Assembly (NCBI GenBank): GCA_964017065.1
Contig: OZ024792.1
Coordinates: 8,471,546-8,535,545, forward strand
Reading direction: 5' to 3'
DNA length: 64,000 bases
DNA from: Haliclona indistincta
Lineage: Eukaryota; Porifera; Demospongiae; Haplosclerida; Chalinidae
Below, piece by piece: positions 1-10,935 of the stretch. A program made the position numbers and the translations under genes. Below the pieces are notes generated by a model, which saw nothing but the letters and a program-made list of their open reading frames with translations, did not search any database and was not told where the DNA came from. Position 1 is the first letter of the stretch, and each line of letters starts with the position of its first letter.

Positions 1-91
1 AACTAGCTGTACAAAGGTTGTTCAAGTGTGTGAGGTCCGCTTGCATACAGTTAACTAGCTGCACAAAGGTTGTTCAAGAGTGTGAGGTCCG
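1..91 (+). repeat. 39-bp direct duplication running into the tRNA 5' end
   Basis: Positions 1-39 and 53-91 are the same 39-bp sequence with two mismatches. Both copies end in GGTCCG, the first six bases of the tRNA gene, so copy 1 looks like the upstream flank and 5' edge of a second tRNA copy that has been lost. Confidence 0.8.
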
Positions 92-159
92 TTAGCTCAG
101 TCGGTTAGAGCGTCGTGCTAATAACGCGAAGGTCATGAGTTCGAGACTCATACGGACCA
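86..159 (+). tRNA. tRNA-Ile-AAT: tRNA-Ile (anticodon AAT)
   Basis: The sequence folds into a complete cloverleaf. The acceptor stem pairs 86-92 (GGTCCGT) with 152-158 (ACGGACC), with A159 as discriminator. The D stem pairs GCTC 95-98 with GAGC 108-111. The anticodon stem is 113-117 with 125-129 and the loop CTAATAA gives anticodon AAT at 120-122. The T arm has loop TTCGAGA. There is no intron. The gene ends 22 bp before the 3' splice site of the flippase exon at 182, so it appears to lie inside an intron of that gene on the same strand. Confidence 0.95.
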
Positions 160-162
160 TTA

Positions 163-170
163 TTTTTTTT
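163..170 (+). terminator. RNA polymerase III T-run terminator
   Basis: Eight consecutive T residues start four bases after the tRNA discriminator, the standard Pol III stop. The same T-rich stretch also supplies the pyrimidine tract of the flippase 3' splice site at 180-181, so the two transcription units share it. Confidence 0.85.
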
Positions 171-181
171 ATTTTACTTAG

Positions 182-2673
182 CGTTCTGAGCGAAGGCAGA
201 GATGATGCTGTAGACAAAGTGAGTTTTTGTACTATTACAAGAACTGACAACGCTAAAAATGGCAACAGGTATACAGTGAAATAGAGCAAGAAATGGAACT
301 AGTTGGAGCAACTGCAATTGAAGACAAACTGCAGGATGGAGTACCCGACACTATTGCTACCCTGGCTAAGGTCTGCCTGCACCTACCTTCTCACTCTCTA
401 TGCTATCTGATCATTTTACAGGCTAACATTAAGATCTGGGTACTCACAGGAGACAAGCAAGGTATTTCCCGTTCCTGTAGTTAATACATTACGTCATGTT
501 GTTGCAGAGACTGCTATCAACATTGGATACTCTTCAAAATTGCTAACCAGTGAAATGAAAGTGTTTGTGATTGACAAAGATGACTTTGAAGGAGTTTGTC
601 AACAGTTAAATGAGGCAAAAGATGAGATAGAGAGAGTGATGGCGGCAAGTGATGAACAGCTAGGAACAGCTGGTGATCTAGAGCCAACTGGTCCTCCATT
701 TGGTATCGTTATCAATGGTCATAGTCTGGTAAGTATTGATGAGCAGTGACAGAGTGTGATACTACTTTGCACAGCGCTATGCTCTAAGGAAAGATCTTGA
801 GTTGCTTCTCCTGGACACTGCAAGTCTTTGTCAAGCTGTGGTTTGTTGCAGGGTCACTCCGTTACAGAAAGTAAGCGATTTATTTACACTAGTACTGCAT
901 TAATTATGTGTTTTTGCAGAAACGGGTAGTTGATTTGGTAAAGAAGAACAAGAAAGCAGTGACACTGGCTATAGGTGATGGAGCTAATGATGTTGGTATG
1001 ATAAAAGGTGAGTGAGTGTGGTGTTTACCCTACGTCATGACAGTACTGTGTCTCAGCTGCCCATATTGGTGTGGGTATTAGTGGAGAGGAGGGCCAACAA
1101 GCTGTGCTAGCTAGTGACTATTCTTTTGGACAGTTCAGGTATGATGTATGCCGCCATGATGCTGGTATATAGATGTTGCATTGTTGATGTAGGTTTCTAG
1201 AGCGCCTTCTCTTGGTGCATGGCCGCTGGTCCTATCACAGGATGACTCTGTTCTTGGGATATTTTTTCTACAAGAACTTTGCATTTGCATTTACTCAGTT
1301 TTTGTTTGCTTTCTTTTGTGGTTTTACTGCTCAAGTGAGTGTGTAACTATGCAGTGTGAATGTGTTAGTGATATAATCTTGTAGACACTATATGATCCAG
1401 CATTCATTACCGTGTACAATGTTATCTACACTTCTCTACCTATTGTTGCTCTAGCTATTCTTGATCAGGTAAGTACTGTTGTTCCCTCTCGTTATAATTA
1501 TTATGTTCCTCTTTTACAGGACGTTAATGAGAGTATGTGTCACAAATATCCCAAACTATACATTGCTGGACAAAAGAACAAACGATTCAATGTTGGTACT
1601 TTCATTCTTGGTCTCTTGAAAGGAATTGTGGCTGCGTTTACAATATTCTTTGTATTGTTTGGATTTACTTATCTGAATGTGATGTCACGTGGCTATGAAT
1701 GGGACTACCAGAGTGTAGGCAATGCTGCATCTGGTGCTCTGGTTGTTATTGTTAATCTTCAGGTACTGCATCCTTAGCTTAGCACTCTCATTATCCTATC
1801 TCTTCAACTATAGGTTGCATTTGAGGTCAACTATTGGAATCCAATAATTCATTTCTTTGTGTGGCTCAGTATTCTTGCTTGGCCTATAGTGACAGCATTC
1901 ACAAGTGGTGTGGATGGATTATATACCGTTGGTCTGATTGATTCATATGGTGTTACTAATGAAGTGATGGCAGCTGGAGGGTTCTGGTTCTATTGGATAG
2001 TAGCTACTATAGTAACATTGTTCCCTGTCATCACATTCTATGTGTTGTCTGTTGAGCTCAAGCCTACTCTACTGGATGATGTTAGACTGGAACAAACTAT
2101 CGAATGGAAACAACAAGTTAAAGATAAGCTTGTTCGTAAATCGTATGATATTGAAGAACCGACACAAGAAGCCGAGACACAACCGGAGACTACACCTGAG
2201 ACTCAACCAGAGACTACTTCTAGAGAGACAACTCCTTCTCATTTGCTTCGCTCTCGACTGCTCTCTGTTCGTAGCAGTTATGCATTCTCACATGAGGCTG
2301 GTTTTGCTGACCTCATCATGTCTGGTCGATGGATGGGTGCTCGAGAAGATCAAGTCAGAAAGCAGAGAATGCAGCGATCAAACACTTGGATGTGTGAAGA
2401 AACTGATCGAGGACCACTCCTAAAGGATATTCCACGTGATAAGTCTGCTCCTGCAGTGGACAGCACTAGACGGCCACCTAACCTCAGCATAAGGTAGGTA
2501 TAATAAATCATTGACTGATGATGGTACATTATCATGATAATAGATCTAAAACTATGCCAGTTACAGCTGATGATGAAGATATGGAGTTAAAAGAGTAAGT
2601 ACTTTAATTATTGATCACTTGTAAATAAGTTATCTCTCTCAGGTGGGCAAACTCTCCAGTTGATAATCTGTAG
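182..2673 (+). CDS. ATP8B: P4-type ATPase (ATP8B-like phospholipid flippase), 3' part of gene, 13 exons
   Basis: The product is a P4 ATPase that would move aminophospholipids to the cytosolic leaflet. Exons by splice sites and family match: 182-218, 269-370, 422-461, 508-728, 775-870, 920-1007, 1057-1138, 1193-1334, 1385-1468, 1520-1762, 1814-2493, 2544-2594, 2643-2673. Visible landmarks in order are [14 protein letters not shown], the phosphatase-loop word TGDKQ, the hinge word [11 protein letters not shown], and the C-terminal membrane segments from about 1200 to 2060. The cytosolic tail contains [13 protein letters not shown], a word typical of the ATP8B group, which separates it from ATP8A, ATP10 and ATP11. 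The actuator domain, the DKTGT phosphorylation site and the first membrane helices would lie left of the window. Most introns are 46-55 bp. The donor at 371 is GTCTGC, weaker than the others. If the last intron is retained, translation stops at 2596-2598 instead. No frame defect is seen. Confidence 0.9.
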
Positions 2674-2848
2674 ACCTAATAATAAGCAACTATTATAGTA
2701 CCAGTTGAGTTATCATATTATTATTATTATTTTAGAAAGGTGTGTACTTGCAATCACTCATTATCTAAGCAGGTTTTTAGTAGTTCAATATTTATACTGA
2801 ACCTGCGAATATAAAGAGCTGACAACAGGTGGTTAGCTAGCAGCATTC
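2674..2848. other. Intergenic space between convergent genes
   Basis: This 175-bp gap separates the stop codons of the two convergent genes. It holds an ATT microsatellite near 2720-2735 and an imperfect hairpin at 2770-2807 (GCAGGTTT against GAACCTGC). No canonical AATAAA was found for either gene. Confidence 0.6.
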
Positions 2849-3307
2849 TTACTTGTCATTTCTTGTACTAACTGGTTGCGTGGAGAGCTGTGACGAGTAA
2901 TATTGAGACTGCTTGTAGCATTGATCACTGCAAAACTTCTGCCATAGACAGAGGTGAATAGCAGCAGCAAAGAGGGTGTTCTCATAAACTACTGACCTTT
3001 CTGTGTGTGAGATCTAGCACTATTCTTCTACGAAGCGACACATGATAACGAGCTGTTGGTACATCACTCAGTATGTTACTACACATTGGCCATCCACACA
3101 AGAGTTCAATATGGCGTTCTTCTACGACATCATGGTAGTGTCTCGCCTCCATGTACAGAGCCTAGCTAGCACAAACACAAATGAACAACAGATGTGATTT
3201 CTTACTGCCTTTAGTAGTTTTTCTGGTGACAAACCAGGTTGAAGCAGGCGCTCAACCCACTCCACCGCTCTACTTTCTGCCGAAGACAAGGAGACAGCGT
3301 CTGCCAT
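2849..3307 (-). CDS. RPAP2: RPAP2/Rtr1-type zinc-finger protein, short form, three exons
   Basis: Exons on the minus strand are 3307-3206 (34 codons, start ATG), 3161-2997 (55 codons) and 2938-2849 (29 codons plus TAA). All junctions are GT-AG and phase 0. RPAP2/Rtr1 proteins bind RNA polymerase II and dephosphorylate its C-terminal domain. Evidence for the family is the block HYHDVVEERHIELLCGWPMC in exon 2, the beta-hairpin RYHVSLRRR, and KFCSDQCYKQS in exon 3. Together these give the C-x4-C and C-x3-C ligand pairs of the Rtr1 zinc finger. At 118 residues it is much shorter than animal RPAP2 and is essentially the Rtr1 domain alone. The CAA/GTAAGA at the apparent stop could be a donor to further exons, but I could not follow any. 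The family call is firm; the 3' end is uncertain. Confidence 0.8.
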
Positions 3308-3413
3308 AAATTATTATAATCGAGGGGGCCAGGAAGCCGGGAAGAAACGGGCGAAGTCAAAATTTAACAAATTCATGCACCCCGCCCCTTCGTATTACAG
3401 TGGAAGTTAAGGT
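3308..3413. other. Upstream region of the RPAP2-like gene
   Basis: The 106 bp between the RPAP2-like start codon and the foldback element are GC-rich in part (CCCCGCCCC near 3381-3389). No TATA box is clear. The segment TATTACAG/TGG near 3395-3402 looks like a 3' splice site facing right. Confidence 0.4.
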
Positions 3414-3419
3414 CATTGA

Positions 3420-5443
3420 TATGGCGCGCCGTTTGTATCAAAAATAACGTAGACGTAAGTAAGAACAAATTTGGGCCGCGGCAGCGCGGTCGTGGGCTTG
3501 TAGGTGTTGTCGATGTGGGCGTGGTCTATTCACCATCGACCATGTGTACTGCAAGTATGTTTCTTCTGCCAGTAACGGGTCACCCAGTCCCTTGTGTGCG
3601 TTTCACTGTCTCCGTGGACCTGTCTCTGTGTCACTGAGTGTATAGTGTGAGTCATGTTGCCGCCTCTGTGAGCTAGGCTATAGCAGTGCCTGTTGATCAC
3701 CTAGTGGCAGCTAATAGCTTGCTGTCAGTGCCTGTGTGACTAAGTCTGTAATAGTGTAATTACCCTGTGGCTTTGTCGGGTATGCTCTGTTAGCCTATAC
3801 ATGTGTCTGCATATAATTATGTGTCTGTTTATTTTCCAGAATACGACACTGCCGATTATTGACGGTCAATAAGAGTTATATCTCTCATACACCTATTGCA
3901 TCATATACACACAATCTCTTACATTACCTCAGATGTGCTAGCGAGTCAATCATTCACTGATACAATGCGCGAGTTGCTGTGGTGGTGATGACAGTCTCAA
4001 TATTTATAGTAAGACAAGATTTCTATGCACCTTGTATCATGTTTTGTGTGTCTCTATCACCCACACTACTCTGTAGCACTCGTCCAGTAACTCATTGACT
4101 CTATCACTCACCAAGTATTTTTATGCTCTATCACACAGTCAGTGATTACTACTCCCATCAAACACTGTAATGTCGATGTACCTTAATTGTAAAGAGTTGA
4201 CAATGTGTCTTAGTTTGCATTTTTTGCATCCACTGATGGAATACTTTGATTGTTGTGTTATTATGTCATGATTTCATTCACTTCGAATAGCGTGAGTATG
4301 TGCATGGTTGTCGTGAGCATGACTATACACTAGCCACACACGCTTGCTGACGCTATTCGAAGCGAGATGAAAATCAACTGTTATGGTATTAGGAGATAGG
4401 TCTACATAAAATGATTATTCCTCTTTTCACAACACAGGAGCTGTCAACAGATGCTACCATCAGATGGGTGTGTGTTATGGCATGCACGTAAAGCTGCCAA
4501 GTGATCATTCAGACAACCATACTATGTTGCAACTGATTAGTAACTGAAACAAAATCATCGATTGCTGCTTTCTTGTCAATAATCATTGAACAGATGAACA
4601 AGTTGTCAATATTCAAACATAATAATAATATATTATTACAGTACTCTTAAAAACACACAAACTGTGGGTATGGTACTATACTGTGGAGTGATCTTTCTCT
4701 AAAACTAGGGTCTCGTAGTGCTCGCTGGTGCGTTCTACAGTCGTAGGTGCACTATGAGAGTATGTACTTCACTGCTGTTGCCACTGCAGGGAGAGATTCC
4801 ACTAAAACTAGGGTCTAGAGCTCGCCTGTACATTCTACAGTCGTAGGTGCACTATGAGAGTATTAATTTCACTGCTGTTGCCAGCCTGGTGCCACTGCAG
4901 GGAGAGATTCCACTGAAACTAGTCGCCCTTACATTCTACAGTCGTAGGTGCACTATGCGAGTATTAATTTCACTGCTGTTGCCAGCCTGGTGCCACTGCA
5001 GGGAGAGATTCCACTGAAACTAGTCGCCCTTACATATACAGTCGTAGGTGCACTATGAGAGTATTTATTTCACTGCTGTTGTCAGCCTGGTCCCACTGCA
5101 GGGAGATTCCACTAAAACTAGTCGCCCGTACATTCTACAGTCGTATAGGTGCACTATGAGAGTATGTATTTCACAAGGCTGCTGTTGCCAGCCTGTTGGG
5201 AGAGATTCCACTAAAACTATAGGGTATTATAGAGCTCGCCTGACATGTACATTCTACAGTAGTAGACTAGACCAGGCTATGTGAGAGTAAGGATCAGTAA
5301 ATCATTTTATAGACAACCTCTAGACCCTACTGAGCTATTATAGTCTTGTCTCATAGTGGATTTATACCTATAATGGACCCTATAGTGATGTCTCAGAGTA
5401 GCATTCAGTGAAATTGCATTCTCACTGACCTGCAAGCTATTTG
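3420..5443 (+). repeat. Left arm of the foldback element
   Basis: This 2.0-kb arm is the inverted counterpart of 6262-8000. Near 4278-4370 it carries a small internal inverted repeat (CTTCGAATAGCG against CGCTATTCGAAG). The short open frames near 3416-3637 recur in the other arm only because the arms are copies. Confidence 0.9.
4700..5280 (+). repeat. ~100-bp tandem array in the left arm, about six units
   Basis: The word TACAGTCGTAGGTGCAC recurs near 4736, 4836, 4936, 5038 and 5136, with a diverged last unit near 5253. Units share CACTGCAGGGAGAGATTCC and CTGCTGTTGCC. The mirror array at 6470-6720 has only about three units, which accounts for most of the arm length difference. Confidence 0.85.
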
Positions 5444-5945
5444 AAAGAAATCTTTGCCAAGGGCATGTGTGACCAACTAACGAAAGCTAATACAAAGGCC
5501 AACCAGTAACATAGAAGAGCTGTGGTGGCAGGTTCTAACAAACGGTCGCGAGAGAGTCCTAAGTGAGTTTTTGTGAGACTTAGTGGGTCTGAAGTGAGGA
5601 GTAAAAATTGAGGAAGGAATGATAGACCGGCCAGAGAGAATGCAACGGCAAAGGCATATCTTCTGGTAAGTCCTACGTTTTTGGAGAGGAGGCCGGTCAA
5701 GTTTATCCTTTAAACATTGAGGGTATAGGTGCACCAGTTGTTGAGGGTGACCCTGGCCGCAAAATTTTGAACTCTTTCAAGAGAGCGACGATGCACTTCA
5801 TGACTGGGGTCCCAGACAGCAGAAGAATGGTCGAGCATAGGTCCGACTAAGACCTTCTACAGTTGACACAAGATAGTAGGACCTGCTTTACCGAACAGTC
5901 AATAGAGCAGCCCAATTGTTCTCTTTGCTTTAGAGCATATTTCAC
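5440..5945 (-). pseudogene. 3' fragment of a LINE reverse transcriptase ORF, decayed
   Basis: Read on the minus strand from about 5940 to 5440, the translation contains LVRPMLDHSSAVWDP, then SLERVQNFAARVT and, near the end, HKNSLRTLSRPFVRT. This is the order seen after the polymerase domain in CR1/L2/Jockey-like LINE proteins (VRP-LEY-SSVWDP, LE-VQ-RAAR). The frame is interrupted at least once, near the V-TLNNW region, and nothing upstream of it is present. It lies in the loop of the foldback element and probably arrived as a separate insertion. Confidence 0.7.
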
Positions 5946-5977
5946 TAGTACCTTACCCTTGATTTGTGTATTTTTAT

Positions 5978-6238
5978 AACCATTTTTGAGACTGAAATGC
6001 GATGATGAACAAGTTGTCAATTATAATCACAGTGCAATTGCAACATAGTATGATTGTCTTTATGATCACCTGTCGGCTTTACATGCCGTAATGCACATGC
6101 ACCCATCCGATGGTAGTATCTCCTGTGAGGAAAAAAGAATTTACTAAGAATCTATGATTATTTTTAAGTACTATTTAAAGGACCTTGTAGTTTCACAACT
6201 TATTCATCATCATTTCTGTCTCAAAAATGGTTATAAAT
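5978..6238. repeat. Nested ~260-bp palindromic element in the foldback centre
   Basis: TTATAACCATTTTTGAGAC at 5975-5993 is inverted as CTCAAAAATGGTTATAA ending at 6238. The interior (GCAACATAGTATGATTGTC and following, 6048-6130) is a diverged third copy of sequence also found in the arms (4460-4540 and 6885-6990). Confidence 0.6.
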
Positions 6239-6261
6239 CATGGGTATGGTACTACTATTGT

Positions 6262-8000
6262 AAATAGCTTGCAGGTCAGTGAGAATGCAATTTCACTGAA
6301 TGCTACTCTGAGACATCACTATAGGGTCCATTATAGGTATAAATCCACTATGAGAGTAGCATTTCACTAGCCTGACACCACTGCAGACTGGCTGATCCTT
6401 ACACCACTGCAGACTGAATAAAATGATTTACTGATCCTTACTCTCACATAGCCTGGTCTAGTCTACTACTGTAGAATGTACATGTCAGGCGAGCTCTATA
6501 ATTATACCCTATAGTTTTAGTGGAATCTCTCCCAACAGGCTGGCAACAGCAGCCTTGCGAAATACATACTCTCATAGTGCACCTACGACTGTAGAAAGTA
6601 CGGGCGACTAGTTTTAGTGGAATCTCTCCCTGCAGTGGCAACAGCAGTGAAGTACATACTCTCATAGTGCACCTACGACTGTAGAACGCACCAGCGAGCA
6701 CTACGAGACCCTAGTTTTAGAGAAAGATCACTCCACAGTATAGTACCATACCCACAGTTTGTGTGTTTTTAAGAGTACTGTAATAATAATATTATTATGT
6801 TTGAATATTGACAACTTGTTCATCTGTTCAATGATTATTGACAAGAAAGCAGCAATCGATGATTTTGTTTCAGTTACTAATCAGTTGCAACATAGTATGG
6901 TTGTCTGAATGATCACTTGGCAGCTTTACGTGCATGCCATAACACACTGCACCCATCTGATGGTAGCATCTGTTGACAGCTCCTGTGTTGTGAAAAGAGG
7001 AATAATCATTTTATGTAGACCTATCTCCTAATACCATAACAGTTGATTTTCATCTCGCTTCGAATAGCGTCAGCAAGCGTGTGTGGCTAGTGTATAGTCA
7101 TGCTCACGACAACCATGCACATACTCACGCTATTCGAAGTGAATGAAATCATGACATAATAACACAACAATCAAAGTATTCCATCAGTGGATGCAAAAAA
7201 TGCAAACTAAGACACATTGTCAACTCTTTACAATTAAGGTACATCGACATTACAGTGTTTGATGGGAGTAGTAATCACTGACTGTGTGATAGAGCATAAA
7301 AATACTTGGTGAGTGATAGAGTCAATGAGTTACTGGACGAGTGCTACAGAGTAGTGTGGGTGATAGAGACACACAAAACATGATACAAGGTGCATAGAAA
7401 TCTTGTCTTACTATAAATATTGAGACTGTCATCACCACCACAGCAACTCGCGCATTGTATCAGTGAATGATTGACTCGCTAGCACATCTGAGGTAATGTA
7501 AGAGATTGTGTGTATATGATGCAATAGGTGTATGAGGGATATAACTCTTATTGACCGTCAATAATCGGCAGTGTCGTATTCTGGAAAATAAACAGACACA
7601 TAATTATATGCAGACACATGTATAGGCTAACAGAGCATACCCGACAGAGCCACAGGTTAATTACACTATTACAGACTTAGTCACACAGGCACTGACAGCA
7701 AGCTATTAGCTGCCACTAGGTGATCAACAGGCACTGCTATAGCCTAGCTCACAGAGGCGGCAACATGACTCACACTATACACTCAGTGACACAGAGACAG
7801 GTCCACGGAGACAGTGAAACGCACACAAGGGACTGGGTGACCCGTTACTGGCAGAAGAAACATACTTGCAGTACACATGGTCGATGGTGAATAGACCACG
7901 CCCACATCGACAACACCTACAAGCCCACGACCGCGCTGCCGCGGCCCAAATTTGTTCTTACTTACGTCTACGTTATTTTTGATACAAACGGCGCGCCATA
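6262..8000 (-). repeat. Right arm of the foldback element
   Basis: This 1.74-kb arm is the reverse complement of the left arm. Examples of differences are GACAGAGCC for GACAAAGCC near 7645 and TGAGGGATA for TGAGAGATA near 7538. Confidence 0.9.
6470..6720 (-). repeat. ~100-bp tandem array in the right arm, about three units
   Basis: Inverted counterpart of 4700-5280 with fewer units. The shared word, read here as GTGCACCTACGACTGTA, is at about 6580 and 6669, with a diverged unit at 6465-6480. Confidence 0.8.
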
Positions 8001-8006
8001 CATTGA

Positions 8007-8301
8007 ACACTCTGGAGTTAACCCTCAAGACAGACTAGCTGAGGCCTGCATTATCAGTTGTGTGTTGTATAATGGTGCTACAGCCACAGCACTGTGCAGC
8101 GACAGCTGGTCTAGTGGAGATAGTGAAGATTCTCATCGATGTTTATAAAGTGCCTGTAGATATTGTCGATACGGTAATCAAGTGCATACTGTTTTACTTC
8201 AAGTTTATCGACTTTTAGGGTAATCAACGTACAATATAGTTATGAATGGACACAGTGAAGTAATAGAAATAACTGCTAATCGACAAGTATGAAGTCGACC
8301 A
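8007..8301 (+). other. Flank of the foldback element, possible interrupted exon
   Basis: If the element and one CATTGA copy are removed, an open frame of about 53 codons runs from a potential 3' splice site at 3400-3402 across the junction to a TAA near 8148. No family is recognised. The rest of the stretch shows nothing clear. Confidence 0.3.
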
Positions 8302-8446
8302 AGGAACAATGACTGAGGTAGCTACACTAGAGGAGCAATGACTGAGGTAGCTACACTAGAGGAGCAATGACTGAGGTAGCTACACTAGAGGAGCAATGGC
8401 TGAGGTAGCTACACTAGAGGAGCAATGGCTGAGGTAGCTACACTAG
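8302..8446 (+). repeat. 29-bp minisatellite, five units
   Basis: Five head-to-tail units of AGGAGCAATGACTGAGG plus TAGCTACACTAG. Units 4 and 5 share a G variant (ATGGCTG) and unit 1 has AGGAACAATG. The unit length is not a multiple of three. Confidence 0.95.
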
Positions 8447-9905
8447 AGGAGTATTATTAACATCTCTTTACTACTGATCATAGGATGGTAGTACTCAAAT
8501 AATTATCACACTGCTGAGTCAAGGAACATGAAATGTAATTATCAGCAATCACAAGAATAATGAAAAGGTTTAAATTAGTTTGAGAGGTTGAGAGTACGAG
8601 TTGAAAACATGATATTTCTTAGCACTGTGATGGATGGAGAAGAGACTAACACTAACAACTCAGTGGAACACTATGATGATCATGGCTAGACTAGTCCCAG
8701 GCTTGCATGTTGATGTTGATATCACGATCACAGAGGCTTCTAGCTTTTTACAATGACCATTGTACAGTTGTCAACAGCACAGGGGTCCTATGGGTATAGC
8801 TTACGCCGGGTAGTGTAAGAAACTAGTATCCTATAGCTCAGTGAGAGTCGGGTAGCATCACCGTCATCCGGTTCACGCCTGCCGTGGGTCATGATGACAG
8901 CATAGACAGATCAGTGTTACCCAGGGTATGGTATGCTGCTTGTTCATACCTCTAGGTCCTAGCCTGCGCGCTGAAGCGCCCAGAGCAGAGAGAAAGCGAG
9001 AACCGAGCTCAGTTTCAAAACTGATGTGGGCGGAGTCAATGATCAGTAGCAACAAGAGGGTTAATTAATGGAGTAGCTCTATCTGTCCAAAAACCATGTT
9101 TTTCAAGGATTACTCGCTTCTGGTAGTGTTTGATGCCTATCTAAGAACTAAGTGCACTACCCCAGATATATACACATGCGATGGTGCAGGTTTGATAGTG
9201 ATTCGTTCACTCAAGACAGCGCTAGGCTTGTCAAAAGAAGAAAGATGAACAATTCGCGTGGGCGGCGATTTTGTTTTACCACTTTAGAAACGTCTGCCAG
9301 CATCGCCAAAGGTATTTCCATGCTCAGAACAATCGCCTGATCAATCCTAGATGTCTGGAATTTCGAGAAACGCTGCAACAGCGAAGATCTGCAACGCCCA
9401 TCTTGATTTTCGTCGACAAGCAAGCAGTCCCGGCGACTTTCATAGACTTCCTACAAGCGCTCGCACTTCAGATTCCCTTAGAGATAGTGAAAATGCAGTA
9501 GAAATGTATAACAGTAGAGATATGTGCGAAAACTCATTTTCACACATGAGTAGCCGCCATCTTAGTTCGAGGTCATTCCTACATATCATTGCCGATCGGC
9601 AATGATAACTTAACTAGACAACAAGATACTGTTACCATGACAACACCAACTGATGGTGGTAGATTATATTTTTAGTGACAAATTTTTGGTTCTCTTCAAA
9701 CAAGATAATTTTTTAAATTTTATGTTACAGCTTTTCGCCATGCATGTCACGTGACAGATCACATGGTATTGTTGATTAATTAAAATGATCAACATACAAA
9801 GGGAGAGGGTGCTAAGATACTTGTACTCCAGATTAGTGAACTTGAGGAGTGTTCTTCAACCACTCATCTATAAATAGAACACATTACTGGTAGAATTATT
9901 CTAAC
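8447..9905. other. Low-information stretch with one perfect 24-bp palindrome
   Basis: No gene is supported here. Short frames at 9152-9605 overlap on both strands and match no family I know. A perfect 24-bp palindrome lies at 9584-9607 (TATCATTGCCGA and its complement). A TAGCCGCCATCTT word at 9550 recurs at 20651. Confidence 0.5.
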
Positions 9906-10165
9906 TTATGAATACTCACAAGCATTTCTTATAGGTTGACCTCTGGTTGCTCCACGACGGAGCTCTCTCACAGCAGTCTCTAATGGCCTCTTTTCATAAA
10001 CAGCGTGATAGTACGACCAGCAAATAGCCAAATGGATCGTGCCTCTATAGTACTCCACCTCGTTGCATCATGCACCTTCCTCGCTCTATTCGTTGCCTTA
10101 CTGGATAATCCCTTAGCCGCGCTCACGTATCCGTGAGTATGGCCCTTCCTGGCAAAAAACTCCAT
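9906..10165 (-). pseudogene. Possible broken hypothetical gene
   Basis: On the minus strand an ATG at 10163-10165 opens a 61-codon frame. From about 10060 a second frame reads better and continues to a TAA at 9906-9908, giving VEYYRGTIHLAICWSYYHAV and then EKRPLETAVRELRRG. The two could be one gene with a frameshift or a missed tiny intron. No family is recognised, and either frame could be chance. Confidence 0.25.
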
Positions 10166-10297
10166 TGCAACAACACGTGGGTATCTAGGCGTGGTTATTT
10201 ATCCACGCCTTCAACATGACACACCCACTAGTGAACTTATTACTATTCATGTCTGTGCATTATTATAATATTTATTTTGAACAATAATACTATTGCA

Positions 10298-10935
10298 TGA
10301 TGACACCTCTCCACTGCTCCACCATCTCCTTCTCCATCACGATCACCATGGTAACACATGCATTATGTTCTATTATCACACCATCACTAGTTGACATGCA
10401 GTATACCATAGCTACTTACCATCCTCAGGACGATCCATTGAGGCACAGCAGAGTAGCCATCGGTAGTAGCAGCTATCTACAAACTCAAAAACAGGAGTAA
10501 AATATAGCAATACAAGATCATGCATGGAGCAATAGCTGACCGTTATATGTTGTTTGGAGGGTAGAATTTGCCGATAGCATTGACCTGCAGAACTCAGAGA
10601 AGGAGTAAAATATAGCAATACAAGGAGCATGCATGGAGCAATAGCTGACCGTTAAATGTCGTGTGGAGGGTAGAATTTGCCGATGGCAATGACCTGCAGA
10701 ACTTAGAGAAGGAGTAAAACATAGCAATACAAGGAGCATGCATGGAGCAATAGCTGACCGTTATATGTCGTGTGGAGGGTAGAATTTGCTACAGCTGGTA
10801 GTACTTGACCTACAGTAGCAGCAATGAGAATGTGATGACACCAAAGTATAACACAGTGTGATTCTATTACCATACACTAGTACCATGGTGATCGAGGAGG
10901 AGATGGTGATGGTGGAGCAGTGGAGAAGTGTCAAC
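10298..10935. repeat. Diverged inverted repeat around a tandem array
   Basis: CACTGCTCCACCATC with GATCACCATGGTA at 10312-10354 is inverted at about 10862-10922 (ACCATGGTGATCGAGG and GATGGTGGAGCAGTG). The arms are roughly 90 bp with indels and enclose the ~109-bp array, which suggests an old foldback insertion. Confidence 0.65.
10493..10789 (+). repeat. ~109-bp tandem repeat, 2.7 units
   Basis: Units begin at 10493, 10601 and 10710 with AGGAGTAAAAYATAGC and contain GGAGCAATAGCTGACCG and GAGGGTAGAATTTGCCG. The third unit is cut at 10789. Confidence 0.9.

Larger units (their letters stand above)
3420..8000. mobile_element. 4.58-kb foldback transposon with long inverted arms and 6-bp target duplication
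   Basis: The ends are exact: TATGGCGCGCC at 3420 and its complement GGCGCGCCATA ending at 8000, flanked by CATTGA at 3414-3419 and again at 8001-8006. The arms are near identical, with only scattered single-base differences, so the element is young or kept homogenised by conversion. They differ in length because an internal tandem array has more copies on the left. The roughly 800-bp centre carries a LINE relic and a nested palindrome. No transposase frame was found, so the element is non-autonomous. A 6-bp duplication with this terminus does not let me assign a superfamily. Confidence 0.9.

Noticed and set aside
3416..8028. Frame with CIKNNVDVSKNKF in both foldback arms as a conserved protein
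   Set aside because: The two copies exist because the arms are duplicates. The frame is short, near the terminus, and matches no transposase.
9211..9605. Overlapping 60-84 codon frames on both strands
   Set aside because: Three or more frames overlap with no splice pattern, family match or start preference.
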